From the NCBI RefSeq assembly GCF_026167525.1, contig NZ_CP110679.1, positions 682,001-746,000 of the forward strand: 64,000 nucleotides of DNA. The letters are read 5' to 3'. The position numbers and the translations under genes are program-made. This document shows, piece after piece, positions 20,780 through 30,220 of this stretch (the stretch's first letter is position 1; each line of letters opens with the position of its first letter). This stretch comes from Sphingomonas sp. M1-B02. GTDB lineage: Bacteria > Pseudomonadota > Alphaproteobacteria > Sphingomonadales > Sphingomonadaceae. Under the pieces are notes generated by a model. It did no database searches. It was not told where the DNA came from and was given only the letters and a program-made list of their open reading frames with translations.

Positions 20780-21381
20780 GCCAGCTGCGCCTGCCGCTGG
20801 GCTTGCCCGAAGCGCGCGAGACGGAATTTCTGGTGGGCGAATCGAACGTGCGCGCGGTCAACCAGCTCGAACGCTGGGCGACCTGGCCGGTCATGACGGC
20901 ATTGCTGGTGGGCCCGCGCAAATCGGGGCGCAGCCTGCTCGCGCGGATATTCGCGGCAAAGAGCGGCGGGCGAATCCTCGATGATGCGGACCGGATGAAG
21001 GAAGCGGACGTCTTCCACGCCTGGAACCAGGCGCAACAGGAGCGGCGGCCGTTGCTGATCGTCGCCGAGGCGGCACCGCCCGAATGGCAGATCAAGCTGC
21101 CGGACCTGCGCTCGCGGCTGGCCGCCTCGCCGTTGCTCGAAATCGGGGCGCCCGACGATGTGCTGCTGCCGCAATTGGTGGAGCGTGCCTTCGAACGGCA
21201 TCTGATCCATGCCAAGCCCGACGTGATCGGCTGGATCGCGAAGCGGATCGAGCGTAGCCATATCGCCATCCTGCGCGTTGCAGATGCATTGGAGCTCGAG
21301 ACCGGCAAGCGCTTGTCGATCCCGGTCGTGCGCGCCACACTCGAAACGAATGGTCTCTTAATTGAAACGGACGACGATTAG
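20776..21381 (+). CDS. hdaA: HdaA-like DnaA-inactivating AAA+ protein
   Basis: A 201-residue DnaA-like ATPase domain. The N-terminal QLRLPL is the beta-clamp-binding motif used by Hda to dock on DNA polymerase's clamp and promote ATP hydrolysis on DnaA, preventing re-initiation. The Walker A region reads GPRKSGRS (residues 46-53), with Arg where Lys is expected. The Walker B-like RILDDADRM and a C-terminal lid follow. It is shorter than E. coli Hda (about 233). Placement between DUF2066 and ppk supports the call. Confidence 0.82.
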   Translation: MSQLRLPLGLPEARETEFLVGESNVRAVNQLERWATWPVMTALLVGPRKSGRSLLARIFAAKSGGRILDDADRMKEADVFHAWNQAQQERRPLLIVAEAAPPEWQIKLPDLRSRLAASPLLEIGAPDDVLLPQLVERAFERHLIHAKPDVIGWIAKRIERSHIAILRVADALELETGKRLSIPVVRATLETNGLLIETDDD

Positions 21382-21385
21382 CGGC

Positions 21386-23572
21386 ATGCCCAAGGCAGCA
21401 AGCACGCCCGCCGCAGAGACAGAAGCGATGAGCGAACCCACGCCCAACGCGGGCAAGCGCTTCTTCAATCGCGAGCTGAGCTGGCTCTCGTTCAACCGCC
21501 GCGTGATGGAGGAGGCGTGCAATCCCGCCCATCCGCTGCTGGAGCGGCTGCGCTTCCTGTCGATCTCGGGCAGCAATTTCGACGAATTCTTCATGGTCCG
21601 CGTCGCCGGGCTGATGGGGCAGCAGCTGCAGAATATCGAGGCGAGATCCGACGACGGGCTCACCCCGGGACAGCAGCTCGCCGCGATCTCGGCCGAGGCC
21701 GAGGTGCTTGCGGACAGCCAGCAGAGCGTGTGGACCGACATCCGCTACCAATTGACCGAGGCCGGCATCGAGGTGCTGGATGCGGACGAGATAGACGGCG
21801 AGATCGAGGCGTGGCTGAACGCGCATTTCCGCGAGCAGATCTTTCCGATCCTGACCCCGCAGGCGCTCGATCCTGCGCATCCGTTCCCGTTCATCCCCAA
21901 CCAGGGATCGAGCGTGATCTTCGATCTCGTCCGCCGATCGGACCGCGAGCCGATTCGCGAGCTGGTGCTGCTGCCGATGACGATGCCGCGCTTCGTGCGG
22001 CTGCCCGGCAACCCGGCGCGCTATGTCGCCGTCGACACCATGCTCAAGCGCTTCTCGCATCTGTTGTTCCCGGGATATGATGTGCTCGGCTCGGCGGCGT
22101 TCCGGGTGCTGCGCGACAGCGACCTGGAGATCGAGGAAGAAGCCGAGGATCTGGTCCTCACCTTCCGCTCGGCGATCAAGCGCCGGCGCCGCGGCCGAGT
22201 GATCCGGCTCGAGATGGAGGAATCGATCTCGCCCGCACTCGAAGCGGTGCTCAAGGAGGAACTGGGCGGCAGCGAGGCGCTGCTGACCGAGACCGGCGGC
22301 TTCCTGGGGATCGGCGAGCTATCGATGCTGGTCGACGAAGATCGGCCCGATCTCAAATTCCCCCCTTACACCGCGCGCTTTCCGGAGCGGATCCGCGAAT
22401 ATGGCGGGGATTGCTTCGCCGCAATCCGCGCCAAGGATATCGTCGTCCATCACCCTTATGAGACGTTCGACGTCGTGCTCTCCTTTCTGGGGCAGGCCGC
22501 CGCGGACCCGGACGTGGTCGCGATCAAGCAGACGCTCTATCGCGCCGGCAAGCAGCCGCAGGTGATCAACGCGCTGATCGCGGCAGCCGAGGCCGGCAAG
22601 TCGGTCACTGCGGTGGTAGAGCTCAAGGCGAGGTTCGACGAGGAGCAGAATCTGCTCTGGGCAACCGCGCTGGAGCGGGCGGGCGTCCAGGTCGTCTACG
22701 GCTTCATCGACTGGAAGACCCACGCCAAGGTTTCGATGGTAGTTCGACGCGAAGGGGCGATGTTCCGCACCTACTGCCATTTCGGCACGGGCAATTACCA
22801 CCCGGTGACCGCGCGCATCTATACCGATCTGAGCTTCTTCACCGCCGATCCGCGGATGGGCCGCGATGCCGCGCAAATCTTCAACTACGTGACCGGCTAT
22901 GTCGAACCGGCGGGGCTCGATTTGATGTCGATCTCGCCGCGCGCGCTGCGCAACGATCTGGTCGCGCTGATCGACGACGAGATCGACCATGCCCGCAAGG
23001 GGCGTCCGGCGGCGATCTGGGCGAAGATGAACTCGATCGTCGATCCCGCGGTGATCGAGAAACTGTACGAGGCGAGCAATGCCGGGGTGGAGATCGACCT
23101 GATCATCCGCGGCATCTGTTGCCTGCGGCCGGGCGTTGCCGGGATGTCGGAGAATATTCGGGTCAAATCGATCGTCGGGCGCTTCCTCGAGCATAGCAGG
23201 ATCTGGGCGTTCGGCGCGGGCAAGGGGCTGCCGAGCGACGCGGCGAAGGTCTTCATGTCGTCGGCCGACTGGATGCCGCGCAACTTCGATCGGCGCGTCG
23301 AATTCATGCTGCCGATCCTGAACCCGACGGTGCACGATCAGGTGATCGATCAGGTGATGGTCGCCAATCTGCTGGACAACGAGCAGAGCTGGCTCCTCCA
23401 GCCCGACGGCCGCTATGCGCGGGTGCAGCCGGGCGAGGAGGGGGGCTTCAACCTCCACCGCTATTTCATGACCAATCCTTCGCTTTCGGGACGCGGGGCG
23501 GCGCTCGAATCGCGCAAGCCGGTGCCCAAATTGTCGCTGAAGCGCCGCCGTTCGGCCAAGAAGGAGGCCTGA
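21386..23572 (+). CDS. ppk: Polyphosphate kinase 1
   Basis: A 728-residue enzyme that reversibly polymerises the gamma phosphate of ATP into polyphosphate. N-terminal [16 protein letters not shown], the phosphorylated-histidine region [11 protein letters not shown] and the second histidine region HSRIWAFG are all present. The ATG at 21386 is used; a TTG at 21362 and an ATG at 21428 (MSEPTPNAG) are alternatives, and none has a strong ribosome site. It is followed after 3 bp by ppx, the opposing enzyme. Confidence 0.95.
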   Translation: MPKAASTPAAETEAMSEPTPNAGKRFFNRELSWLSFNRRVMEEACNPAHPLLERLRFLSISGSNFDEFFMVRVAGLMGQQLQNIEARSDDGLTPGQQLAAISAEAEVLADSQQSVWTDIRYQLTEAGIEVLDADEIDGEIEAWLNAHFREQIFPILTPQALDPAHPFPFIPNQGSSVIFDLVRRSDREPIRELVLLPMTMPRFVRLPGNPARYVAVDTMLKRFSHLLFPGYDVLGSAAFRVLRDSDLEIEEEAEDLVLTFRSAIKRRRRGRVIRLEMEESISPALEAVLKEELGGSEALLTETGGFLGIGELSMLVDEDRPDLKFPPYTARFPERIREYGGDCFAAIRAKDIVVHHPYETFDVVLSFLGQAAADPDVVAIKQTLYRAGKQPQVINALIAAAEAGKSVTAVVELKARFDEEQNLLWATALERAGVQVVYGFIDWKTHAKVSMVVRREGAMFRTYCHFGTGNYHPVTARIYTDLSFFTADPRMGRDAAQIFNYVTGYVEPAGLDLMSISPRALRNDLVALIDDEIDHARKGRPAAIWAKMNSIVDPAVIEKLYEASNAGVEIDLIIRGICCLRPGVAGMSENIRVKSIVGRFLEHSRIWAFGAGKGLPSDAAKVFMSSADWMPRNFDRRVEFMLPILNPTVHDQVIDQVMVANLLDNEQSWLLQPDGRYARVQPGEEGGFNLHRYFMTNPSLSGRGAALESRKPVPKLSLKRRRSAKKEA

Positions 23573-23575
23573 GCC

Positions 23576-25072
23576 TTGGCGACCCAGCTCTTCGCGAAGC
23601 GCCGGCAGGAACAAGCGCCCGCCTCGGCACGTGTCGGGATCATCGACATCGGTTCGAACTCTGTGCGGCTCGTCGTTTATGAGGGCGCGGCGCGGCTGCC
23701 CTGCATCCTGTTCAACGAGAAGGTGATGGCCGGGCTCGGTCGTTCGCTGAGCGACACCGGGGCGATCGATTCGGGCAGCCTGGCGATGGCGCGCGCGGCG
23801 ATGGCGCGCTTCGCCCTGCTGGCGCGCGAGATGCAGGTACAGGAATTGCGCACGGTGGCGACCGCCGCGGTGCGCGACGCGAGCAATGGCGGCGAACTGA
23901 TCGCAGCTGCCAAGGCGCTCGGCCTCGACGTCGAGTTGCTCAGCGGCCAGGAAGAGGCCACCGCTTCGGGGATGGGCGTGCTTTCGGGCATTCCCGATGC
24001 GGACGGCATCGTCGGCGATCTGGGCGGGGGCAGCCTGGAGCTGGTCCGCGTCGTCGCCGGCACCGTGACCAACCGCGCTTCCTTCCCGCTCGGCGTGCTG
24101 CGGCTCGGCGCGTTCCGCAAGGATCGCGGCGCCCTGGATCGCGCGATCGCCACTTATGTCGAGGAAGCGGGCTGGCAAGGGCGGGGCGCCGGTCTGCCTT
24201 TCTATCTGGTCGGCGGATCGTGGCGGTCGCTCGCCAAGCTCGACATGCACCTGTCCGATTATCCGCTGCCCATTCTCCACCAATATCCGCTTTCGGTGGC
24301 GCGGATCGGCGAGCTGTCCGGGGCACTGGGAGCGATGTCCAAATCGGCGCTCAAGGGTGTCCCGGACCTGTCAAGCGCGCGGCTGCCGACGCTGGGCGAT
24401 GCGACCGCGCTGCTGATCGGGGTGCTGAAGCATCTTGGCAGCAGCGAGACGATCGTCTCGGCCTATGGCCTGCGCGAAGGGCTGCTTTACCAGCGCCTGT
24501 CGACCGAGCAGCGGCAGGAAGACCCGCTTATCGCCGCCGCTCGTGACGAGGGTCAGCGAGTTGGCCGCTTCCCCGAGCATGGCGACCTGCTCGATGCCTG
24601 GATCGCGCCCTTGTTCGAAGGCGAGCCGTCCGAGACCGCGCGGCTGCGGCATGCCGCCTGCCTGCTCGCCGATGTTGGCTGGCGCGCCAATCCCGAATTC
24701 CGTGCCGAGCGTGGCCTCGAGACCGGGCTGCACGGCAATTGGGTGGGTATCGACTCGGAAGGCCGGGCGCTCTTGGCGCAGGCGCTGTTTACCTCGCTGG
24801 GCGGCAACATGCGGACGCCCGAGCCGCTGGGACGGCTCGCGTCAACCGATGCACTCACTTTGGCGAAGCGCTGGGGACTGGCCATGCGGCTGGGGCAGCG
24901 GCTGAGCGCAGGCGTGGCGGCGCCGCTGCGGCGCACGCGGCTGGCGATCGAGGAGGATGCGCTCTTGCTGTGCGTCGAAGGCGCGGACGAAGCGCTGTAC
25001 GGCGATGCGGTGGCCAAGCGGCACCGGGCGCTGGCGGGCGCGTTCGGCCTGCACCCGGTGCTGGAAGTCTGA
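23576..25072 (+). CDS. ppx: Exopolyphosphatase (Ppx/GppA family)
   Basis: A 498-residue protein of the ASKHA fold that removes terminal phosphates from polyphosphate or the 5' phosphate of pppGpp. Motifs: VGIIDIGSNSVRLVVYE and VGDLGGGSLEL (phosphate-binding loops). The start is TTG: AAGGAGG overlaps the end of ppk and is 8 bases before this TTG, and the protein then has a normal N-terminus. The C-terminal HD-like half is present. It ends at a hairpin shared with the convergent I78 gene. Confidence 0.94.
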   Translation: MATQLFAKRRQEQAPASARVGIIDIGSNSVRLVVYEGAARLPCILFNEKVMAGLGRSLSDTGAIDSGSLAMARAAMARFALLAREMQVQELRTVATAAVRDASNGGELIAAAKALGLDVELLSGQEEATASGMGVLSGIPDADGIVGDLGGGSLELVRVVAGTVTNRASFPLGVLRLGAFRKDRGALDRAIATYVEEAGWQGRGAGLPFYLVGGSWRSLAKLDMHLSDYPLPILHQYPLSVARIGELSGALGAMSKSALKGVPDLSSARLPTLGDATALLIGVLKHLGSSETIVSAYGLREGLLYQRLSTEQRQEDPLIAAARDEGQRVGRFPEHGDLLDAWIAPLFEGEPSETARLRHAACLLADVGWRANPEFRAERGLETGLHGNWVGIDSEGRALLAQALFTSLGGNMRTPEPLGRLASTDALTLAKRWGLAMRLGQRLSAGVAAPLRRTRLAIEEDALLLCVEGADEALYGDAVAKRHRALAGAFGLHPVLEV

Positions 25073-25090
25073 GCTTCCCGCGCGAAGCTC
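25071..25090. terminator. Hairpin between convergent ppx and I78 genes
   Basis: GAGCTTC and GAAGCTC are perfect 7 bp arms around a CCGCGC loop, in the 16 bp gap between two convergent stops. It is a likely bidirectional terminator, though no clear T-run follows on either side. Confidence 0.45.
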
Positions 25091-25379
25091 AGCCGCAGCT
25101 GGTGCTGGCGATCTTGCCGTTGTCGTCCAGGTTCAGGTTCAGCCGCTCTTCCCGATAGTCCTTGGTCACCATCATCCCCGGGCTGATCCAGCGCAGCGTC
25201 GTCGCCCCCGACAAACGCAGCGCCTCGCTCGCGACCTGCTCGCTGCGGGTCTTGCCGATCAGCGCGCCGAGGCCCTCGTTCGCGCATTTTCCGGTAACAG
25301 GTACGGGGACCTGCGGGCGGTCGCCATAGGTGCAGCCGGCGGCGGCGAGAGCGATGAGGGGAAGGGTAAAGCGGATCAT
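25089..25379 (-). CDS. I78-family peptidase-inhibitor-like lipoprotein
   Basis: A 96-residue secreted protein. The signal peptide ends in a lipobox LAAAGC, so it should be lipidated at Cys16. The mature part has the I78 signature: ALIGKTRSEQVASEALRL, a run of Arg-Trp-Ile-Ser-Pro-Gly-Met-Met-Val-Thr-Lys-Asp-Tyr and a C-terminal DDNGKIASTSCG. Family members resemble the potato-inhibitor-type I78 protease inhibitors; the target is unknown. Its ATG overlaps the rnd stop by 4 bp. Confidence 0.82.
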   Translation of the reverse strand: MIRFTLPLIALAAAGCTYGDRPQVPVPVTGKCANEGLGALIGKTRSEQVASEALRLSGATTLRWISPGMMVTKDYREERLNLNLDDNGKIASTSCG

Positions 25380-26548
25380 GATGGCTCCTCGGTGCGAGTC
25401 ATCTTCAGCTTATTGTTCTTGACCGTGAACCCCAGCTGACCCTCGACCAGTTCGAGCGCGTCGCGCCCGAATTGCTCGAACCGCCAACCCTCGAGGATCG
25501 ACAATCCCTCGCGCTGCCCGGCAGCGAGCGCCTCCAGATCGTCGGTGCGCGCCAGCAGCTTGGCGGCGACGTTGATCTCCTTGGCGCGGATCTTGAGCAG
25601 CAGCTTGAGCAGATCGGCGACGAGCGCGCCGTCCTTGCCCAGCGCCGGCTTGCGATCGTCGCGCGCGGGCATCTCGTCTGACGACATCGGCGTCGCGGCC
25701 TCCAGCGCCGCCATCATCCGCGCGCCGATATCATTGCCGGCCCAGGCGGTGGAGAGCCCGCGGACGCGGCCGAGATCGGCCTGTTTCTTGGGCGGCGTGC
25801 CGGCGAGATCGGCGAGCGTCTCGTCCTTGATGATCCGGCCGCGCGGCAGATCCTTGCCCTGCGCCTCCAGCTCGCGCCAGCGGGCGAGCGCCTTCAGCCG
25901 GCCCAGCACTTCGGGCTTGCGGCTGGAAACGCGGACGCGCTGCCACGCTTCATCGGGATCGTTGTGATAATTTTCGGGGTCGGCGAGCCGTTCCATCTCC
26001 TGGTCGAGCCAGGCGCCGCGTCCCGTTTTCCGAAGCTTGTCGAGCATCTTGGGAAAGATTTCGGAGAGATAGGTGACGTCGCAGATCGCGTAATCGATCT
26101 GGCGCTTGTCGAGCGGGCGGCGCGCCCAATCGGTGAAGCGCGCGCCCTTGTCGACGGTGATGCCCAGGTAGGTGTCGACCAGGTTCGAATAGCCGATCTG
26201 CTCGCCTTGCCCCAGCGCCATGGCGGCAACCTGGGTATCGAACAGAGGATGCGGGGTCTTGCCGGTGAGATTGTAGACGATCTCGATATCCTGGCCGCCG
26301 GCGTGGAAGACCTTCAGGACATCCTCATTCTGGGTCATCAGATCGAGCAGGGGCTTCATGTCGATCCCGCCCATCGGATCGATCGCCGCGGCTTCCTCGT
26401 CGTCGGCGATCTGGATCAGGCAGAGCTCGGGCCAATAGCTGTTCTCCCGCATGAACTCGGTGTCCACGCAGATGTAGGGCTTGGTGGCGAAACGCGCGCA
26501 GAGATTGGCGAGGGCGGCGGAATCCTCGATCAGGCCATGGATATGCAT
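25376..26548 (-). CDS. rnd: Ribonuclease D
   Basis: A 390-residue 3'-5' exoribonuclease for tRNA and small RNA trimming. The DEDD nuclease motifs are CVDTEFMREN (Exo I), FHAGGQDIEIVYNL (Exo II) and YAICDVTYL (Exo III), followed by an HRDC domain at about residues 205-290. Two adjacent ATGs exist (26551 and 26548); the second is better spaced from GGGG. The in-frame extension upstream is repeat sequence. It is divergent from aspS, with a repeat element in between. Confidence 0.93.
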   Translation of the reverse strand: MHIHGLIEDSAALANLCARFATKPYICVDTEFMRENSYWPELCLIQIADDEEAAAIDPMGGIDMKPLLDLMTQNEDVLKVFHAGGQDIEIVYNLTGKTPHPLFDTQVAAMALGQGEQIGYSNLVDTYLGITVDKGARFTDWARRPLDKRQIDYAICDVTYLSEIFPKMLDKLRKTGRGAWLDQEMERLADPENYHNDPDEAWQRVRVSSRKPEVLGRLKALARWRELEAQGKDLPRGRIIKDETLADLAGTPPKKQADLGRVRGLSTAWAGNDIGARMMAALEAATPMSSDEMPARDDRKPALGKDGALVADLLKLLLKIRAKEINVAAKLLARTDDLEALAAGQREGLSILEGWRFEQFGRDALELVEGQLGFTVKNNKLKMTRTEEPS

Positions 26549-26622
26549 CATGGCCCCATAGACAGGTCTGCGGGTTGACAAAAGGGTGTGTGACAGGAAA
26601 GCGCGCAACAACTCCACCAACC

Positions 26623-26712
26623 CGTCACCCCCGCGAAAGCGGGGGCCCATCTCCCGCCGCCGCCGCGGGCTGATATGGTAGGAGATGGATCCCCGCCTGC
26701 GCGGGGATGACG
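26623..26712. repeat. Inverted-repeat element with GAAA/GCAG-hairpin arms (copy 2)
   Basis: A 90 bp element in the rnd-aspS divergent gap. The left arm is CGTCACCCCCGC-GAAA-GCGGGGG; the right arm read inverted is CGTCATCCCCGC-GCAG-GCGGGG. It lies where promoters for both genes are expected; the aspS start is 24 bp past its end. Confidence 0.88.
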
Positions 26713-26735
26713 AAGAAGAAGAAAAGACAAGCACG

Positions 26736-28532
26736 ATGCACGCCTATCGCACCCATAATTGCGCCGAACTGCGCGACACCCATGTCGGCCAGGAAGTGCG
26801 CCTCTCGGGCTGGGTGCATCGCAAGCGCGATCATGGCGATCTGGTCTTCATCGACTTGCGCGACCATTATGGCATCACCCAGATCGTCACCGACATCAGC
26901 GGCCCGGCGTTCGAAGCCATCGAGTCGCTGCGCAGCGAATCGGTGGTGACGGTGACCGGCAAGGTCGTCGCGCGCGACGAGAGCGTGGTGAACCCGAACC
27001 TGCCGACCGGCGCCGTGGAAGTCCGCGTCGCCGATGTCGTCGTCCAGTCCGCGGCGCAGGAGCTGCCGCTTCCCGTGTTCGGCGAGGCCGAATATCCGGA
27101 GGAAATCCGCCTCCGCTATCGCTATCTCGATCTGCGCCGCGAGCGGCTCCATAAGAATATCATGCTGCGATCGAACGTCATCGCGTCGCTCCGCCGTCGG
27201 ATGATCGACCAGGGCTTTACCGAATTCCAGACCCCGATCCTCACCGCGAGCAGCCCCGAGGGCGCGCGCGACTATCTCGTCCCCAGCCGCGTCCATCCCG
27301 GCAAATTCTATGCGCTCCCCCAGGCGCCGCAGATGTTCAAGCAGCTGCTGATGGTCGCGGGCTTCGATCGCTATTTCCAGATCGCCCCTTGCTTCCGCGA
27401 CGAGGATGCCCGCGCCGATCGTAGCCCGGGTGAATTCTACCAGCTCGATTTCGAGATGAGCTTCGTCACGCAGGACGATGTTTTCGCAGCGATCGAGCCG
27501 GTGCTCCACGGCGTGTTCGAGGAATTCGCCGATTGGGAAGGGAAGGGCCGCAGCGTCTCCGCATTGCCGTTCAAGCGCATTCCGTACCGTGAATCGATGC
27601 TGAAATACGGCAACGACAAGCCCGATCTGCGCAACCCGATCCTGATCAGCGACGTCTCCGAGCATTTCAAGGGCTCGGGCTTCAGCCGCTTCGCCTCGAT
27701 GGTCGAAGAAGGCAGCGTCGTCCGCGCCATCCCCGCGCCCAATACCCACGAGAAGAGCCGGAAGTTCTTCGACGACATGAACAGCTGGGCGCAGAGCGAG
27801 GGCTTCCCGGGCCTCGGCTATGCCACCCAGAAGGACGGCGTGTTCGGCGGCCCGATCGCCAACAATCACGGCCAGGAGGGGATGAAGGCGATCGCCGACG
27901 CGCTCGGTCTCGGCCCGAACGACGGCATCTTCTTCGCCGCGGGCAAGGAAGCGCAGGCCGCCAAGCTCGCCGGCCTGGCGCGTACCCGCGCCGCCGAGCA
28001 GCTCGAACTGGTCGACCAGAGCCGCTTTGAATTCTGCTGGATCGTCGATTTCCCGATGTTCGAATATGACGAGGACGCCAAGAAGGTCGATTTCAGCCAC
28101 AACCCCTTCTCGATGCCGCAGGGCGAGATGGAGGCGCTGACGACCAAGGACCCGCTCGACATCCTGGCCTATCAATATGACATCGTCTGCAACGGCGTGG
28201 AGCTGAGCTCGGGCGCGATCCGGAACCACAAGGCCGAGATCATGTACAAGGCGTTCGAGATCGCCGGCTACACGCAGGCGCAGGTCGACAGCGACTTTGC
28301 CGGCATGATCAACGCCTTCAAGTTCGGCGCGCCCCCGCATGGTGGCTCGGCGCCGGGGGTGGATCGGATCGTGATGCTGCTCGCGGGCGAGCCGAACATT
28401 CGTGAGGTCGTGGTCTTCCCGATGAACCAGCGGGCGGAGGATCTGATGATGCAGGCGCCGGCCGAGGTGAGCCCGCGGCAGTTGAAGGAACTGAGCATCA
28501 AGCTGGCGAGCGACGGCCCGAAGGCGGGGTAG
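26736..28532 (+). CDS. aspS: Aspartyl-tRNA synthetase
   Basis: A 598-residue class II aminoacyl-tRNA synthetase of bacterial type. An N-terminal OB-fold anticodon domain ([21 protein letters not shown]), then the catalytic core with motif 2 ([19 protein letters not shown]), an inserted GAD domain at about 300-420, and motif 3 ([12 protein letters not shown]). The ATG at 26736 is chosen because everything upstream in frame is repeat sequence. Many alphaproteobacterial AspRS also charge tRNA-Asn; this was not tested here. Confidence 0.96.
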   Translation: MHAYRTHNCAELRDTHVGQEVRLSGWVHRKRDHGDLVFIDLRDHYGITQIVTDISGPAFEAIESLRSESVVTVTGKVVARDESVVNPNLPTGAVEVRVADVVVQSAAQELPLPVFGEAEYPEEIRLRYRYLDLRRERLHKNIMLRSNVIASLRRRMIDQGFTEFQTPILTASSPEGARDYLVPSRVHPGKFYALPQAPQMFKQLLMVAGFDRYFQIAPCFRDEDARADRSPGEFYQLDFEMSFVTQDDVFAAIEPVLHGVFEEFADWEGKGRSVSALPFKRIPYRESMLKYGNDKPDLRNPILISDVSEHFKGSGFSRFASMVEEGSVVRAIPAPNTHEKSRKFFDDMNSWAQSEGFPGLGYATQKDGVFGGPIANNHGQEGMKAIADALGLGPNDGIFFAAGKEAQAAKLAGLARTRAAEQLELVDQSRFEFCWIVDFPMFEYDEDAKKVDFSHNPFSMPQGEMEALTTKDPLDILAYQYDIVCNGVELSSGAIRNHKAEIMYKAFEIAGYTQAQVDSDFAGMINAFKFGAPPHGGSAPGVDRIVMLLAGEPNIREVVVFPMNQRAEDLMMQAPAEVSPRQLKELSIKLASDGPKAG

Positions 28533-28540
28533 CTATATCC

Positions 28541-28733
28541 CTCCCCTTGTGGGAGAGGGAGGGAGCCGATGAAATCGGCGGAAGGGTGAGGGGGAGTGTG
28601 TCTCACCAGACGTCCCCCTCATCCTTCCCACTGCTGCGCAGCGGGCCCATTATCAGGTCGGCCATGCTCCCAGCATGGCCTGAACAGCGCGGGGCGCTGT
28701 TCACCTGATGATCTTCTCCCACAAGGGGAGAAG
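28541..28733. repeat. Large multi-hairpin repeat element between aspS and ppk2
   Basis: About 190 bp of nested palindromes. Outer arms CTCCCCTTGTGGGAGA (28542-28557) and its exact complement (28715-28730) enclose a GCCGAT/ATCGGC hairpin (28565-28579), a long hairpin with arms 28580-28595 and 28613-28628 (15 of 16 paired), and a three-way-junction shape. In the last, ATCAGGT/ACCTGAT (28652-28658, 28703-28709) encloses two perfect 9 bp hairpins with three-base loops (28660-28680 and 28682-28702). No coding sense was found. Confidence 0.85.
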
Positions 28734-28750
28734 GAGTGTTACGGTCGCCC

Positions 28751-29536
28751 ATGACCATAAAACTCAGCGACTATGAAGCCGGCGACAAGTTCGACGGCGA
28801 CTATGACGAAGCTCTCGCCAAGCTCCAGAAGCACCTCTCCCACATCCATTACGCCCACATCGTCCACAAACGCCGCGCCGTGATCCTGTTCGAGGGCTGG
28901 GATGCGGCGGGGAAAGGCGGGATCATCAAACGCCTGACCGGCGAGTGGGACCCGCGTTATTTCGAGGTATGGCCGATCTCGGCGCCCACCGACGAGGAGA
29001 AGGCGCATCATTTCCTCTGGCGCTTCTGGCGCCGCCTCCCGCCGGTTCACAATATCTCGATCTTCGATCGCAGCTGGTATGGCCGCGTCCTCGTCGAGCG
29101 GGTCGAGGGCTTCGCCACCAAGGACGAATGGAAGCGCGGCTATTCCGAGATCAACGATTTCGAGGCGCAGCAGGTCGCCAACGGTACGACGCTGATCAAG
29201 ATCTTCGTCCATGCGACGCAGAAAACCCAGGACAAAAGGCTCGCCGACCGGCTGGAGCATCCCTGGAAACGCTGGAAGACAGGGCTCGACGATTATCGCA
29301 ACCGCGCCCGCCGTGCCGACTATCTCGAGGCTATGCACGACATGTTTCGCGAGACCGACACCAAGACGGCGCCGTGGATCGTCATCGACGGCAACAACAA
29401 GAAGGCCGCACGGATCGCGGCGCTGACGGCGATCGCCGAGGCGCTGGAGGCACATGTGCCGATGGACCCGCCGCAGCTCGATCCCGAAGTGGAGCGGGTC
29501 GCGCGCGAGGCGCTGGGGCTGGCGGCCGTAGACTAA
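28751..29536 (+). CDS. Polyphosphate kinase 2 family protein
   Basis: A 261-residue P-loop kinase of the PPK2 family, which phosphorylates nucleotides with polyphosphate or the reverse. Walker A is GWDAAGKGG (residues 49-57), Walker B is ISIFDRSWYGR with Asp106, and the lid region is RVLVERVEG. A single PPK2 domain suggests class I or III rather than the duplicated class II. ATG at 28751 is used; AAGGAG lies 15 bases upstream, a long spacing that makes the GTG at 28736 a weaker alternative. It joins ppk and ppx as the third polyphosphate gene in 8 kb. Confidence 0.9.
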   Translation: MTIKLSDYEAGDKFDGDYDEALAKLQKHLSHIHYAHIVHKRRAVILFEGWDAAGKGGIIKRLTGEWDPRYFEVWPISAPTDEEKAHHFLWRFWRRLPPVHNISIFDRSWYGRVLVERVEGFATKDEWKRGYSEINDFEAQQVANGTTLIKIFVHATQKTQDKRLADRLEHPWKRWKTGLDDYRNRARRADYLEAMHDMFRETDTKTAPWIVIDGNNKKAARIAALTAIAEALEAHVPMDPPQLDPEVERVAREALGLAAVD

Positions 29537-29545
29537 GCGTACCGA

Positions 29546-30175
29546 TCAGGCCGGGGCGAAGGCACCCGATTCGTCCATCACGTGGAGGACGCCGTCGGAA
29601 ATTGCGAAATAAGCGCCGTGGATCTTCAACCTGCCCGCCGCTTCGCGCTCGGGGATGAAGGGGAAGGTGCGCAGGTTGGCGATCGATACGCGAACCGTCT
29701 CGAGCTCGAGCGCATGAACCGCCTCGGGGCCCGTGCCATGCTCGGCGATGATGCGATCGCGCGCTTCGTCGAGCATATCGACCCAGTGCGCGATAAAGCC
29801 GCCTTCGCCCGGGGGGCTGCCGGCAAAGCGCTGGGTCAGCGCGGCGTGGACGCCGCCGCATTTACCATGCCCCATCACCACGATCTCGCTGACTTCGAGC
29901 TGGGTGACCGCGAATTCGAGCGCAGCCGACACGCCATGGCGCTGCCCGTCACTCTCGAACGGCGGCACCAGATTGGCGACGTTGCGCACGACGAAGATCT
30001 CGCCGGGCGAGGTATCGAAGATCTGGGCGGGATCGACTCGGCTGTCCGAGCAGGCGATCACCATCACCTTGGGGCTCTGCCCTTCGGACAATTCGGTCCA
30101 GCGCTCGCGGTGGCGACGATATTCGGAGAGGCGGAAGCGGGCATAGCCCTCGAGAAGGTCTGAAATGTCGCTCAT
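29546..30175 (-). CDS. can: Beta-class carbonic anhydrase
   Basis: A 209-residue zinc enzyme interconverting CO2 and bicarbonate. Zinc ligands and the Asp-Arg dyad are intact: Cys42, Asp44, Arg46 (ACSDSRVDP), His103 and Cys106 (GHGKCGG). No signal peptide, so cytoplasmic; it would feed bicarbonate to carboxylases such as acetyl-CoA carboxylase. It is convergent with ppk2 (9 bp gap) and divergent from lipA (45 bp gap). Confidence 0.94.
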   Translation of the reverse strand: MSDISDLLEGYARFRLSEYRRHRERWTELSEGQSPKVMVIACSDSRVDPAQIFDTSPGEIFVVRNVANLVPPFESDGQRHGVSAALEFAVTQLEVSEIVVMGHGKCGGVHAALTQRFAGSPPGEGGFIAHWVDMLDEARDRIIAEHGTGPEAVHALELETVRVSIANLRTFPFIPEREAAGRLKIHGAYFAISDGVLHVMDESGAFAPA

Positions 30176-30220
30176 GGGTCTCCTCTAGCGCGTGTTGTAA
30201 CGGCTTCAAGCCATCGCTAG

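Noticed and set aside
22319..24283. 654-residue ORF antisense to ppk and ppx
   Set aside because: It opposes two fully motif-supported enzymes; low-complexity His/Arg-rich translation.
26685..26735. Longer aspS starting in the repeat
   Set aside because: The extra residues come from the repeat arm (DPRLRGDDE), while [13 protein letters not shown] is the normal AspRS start.
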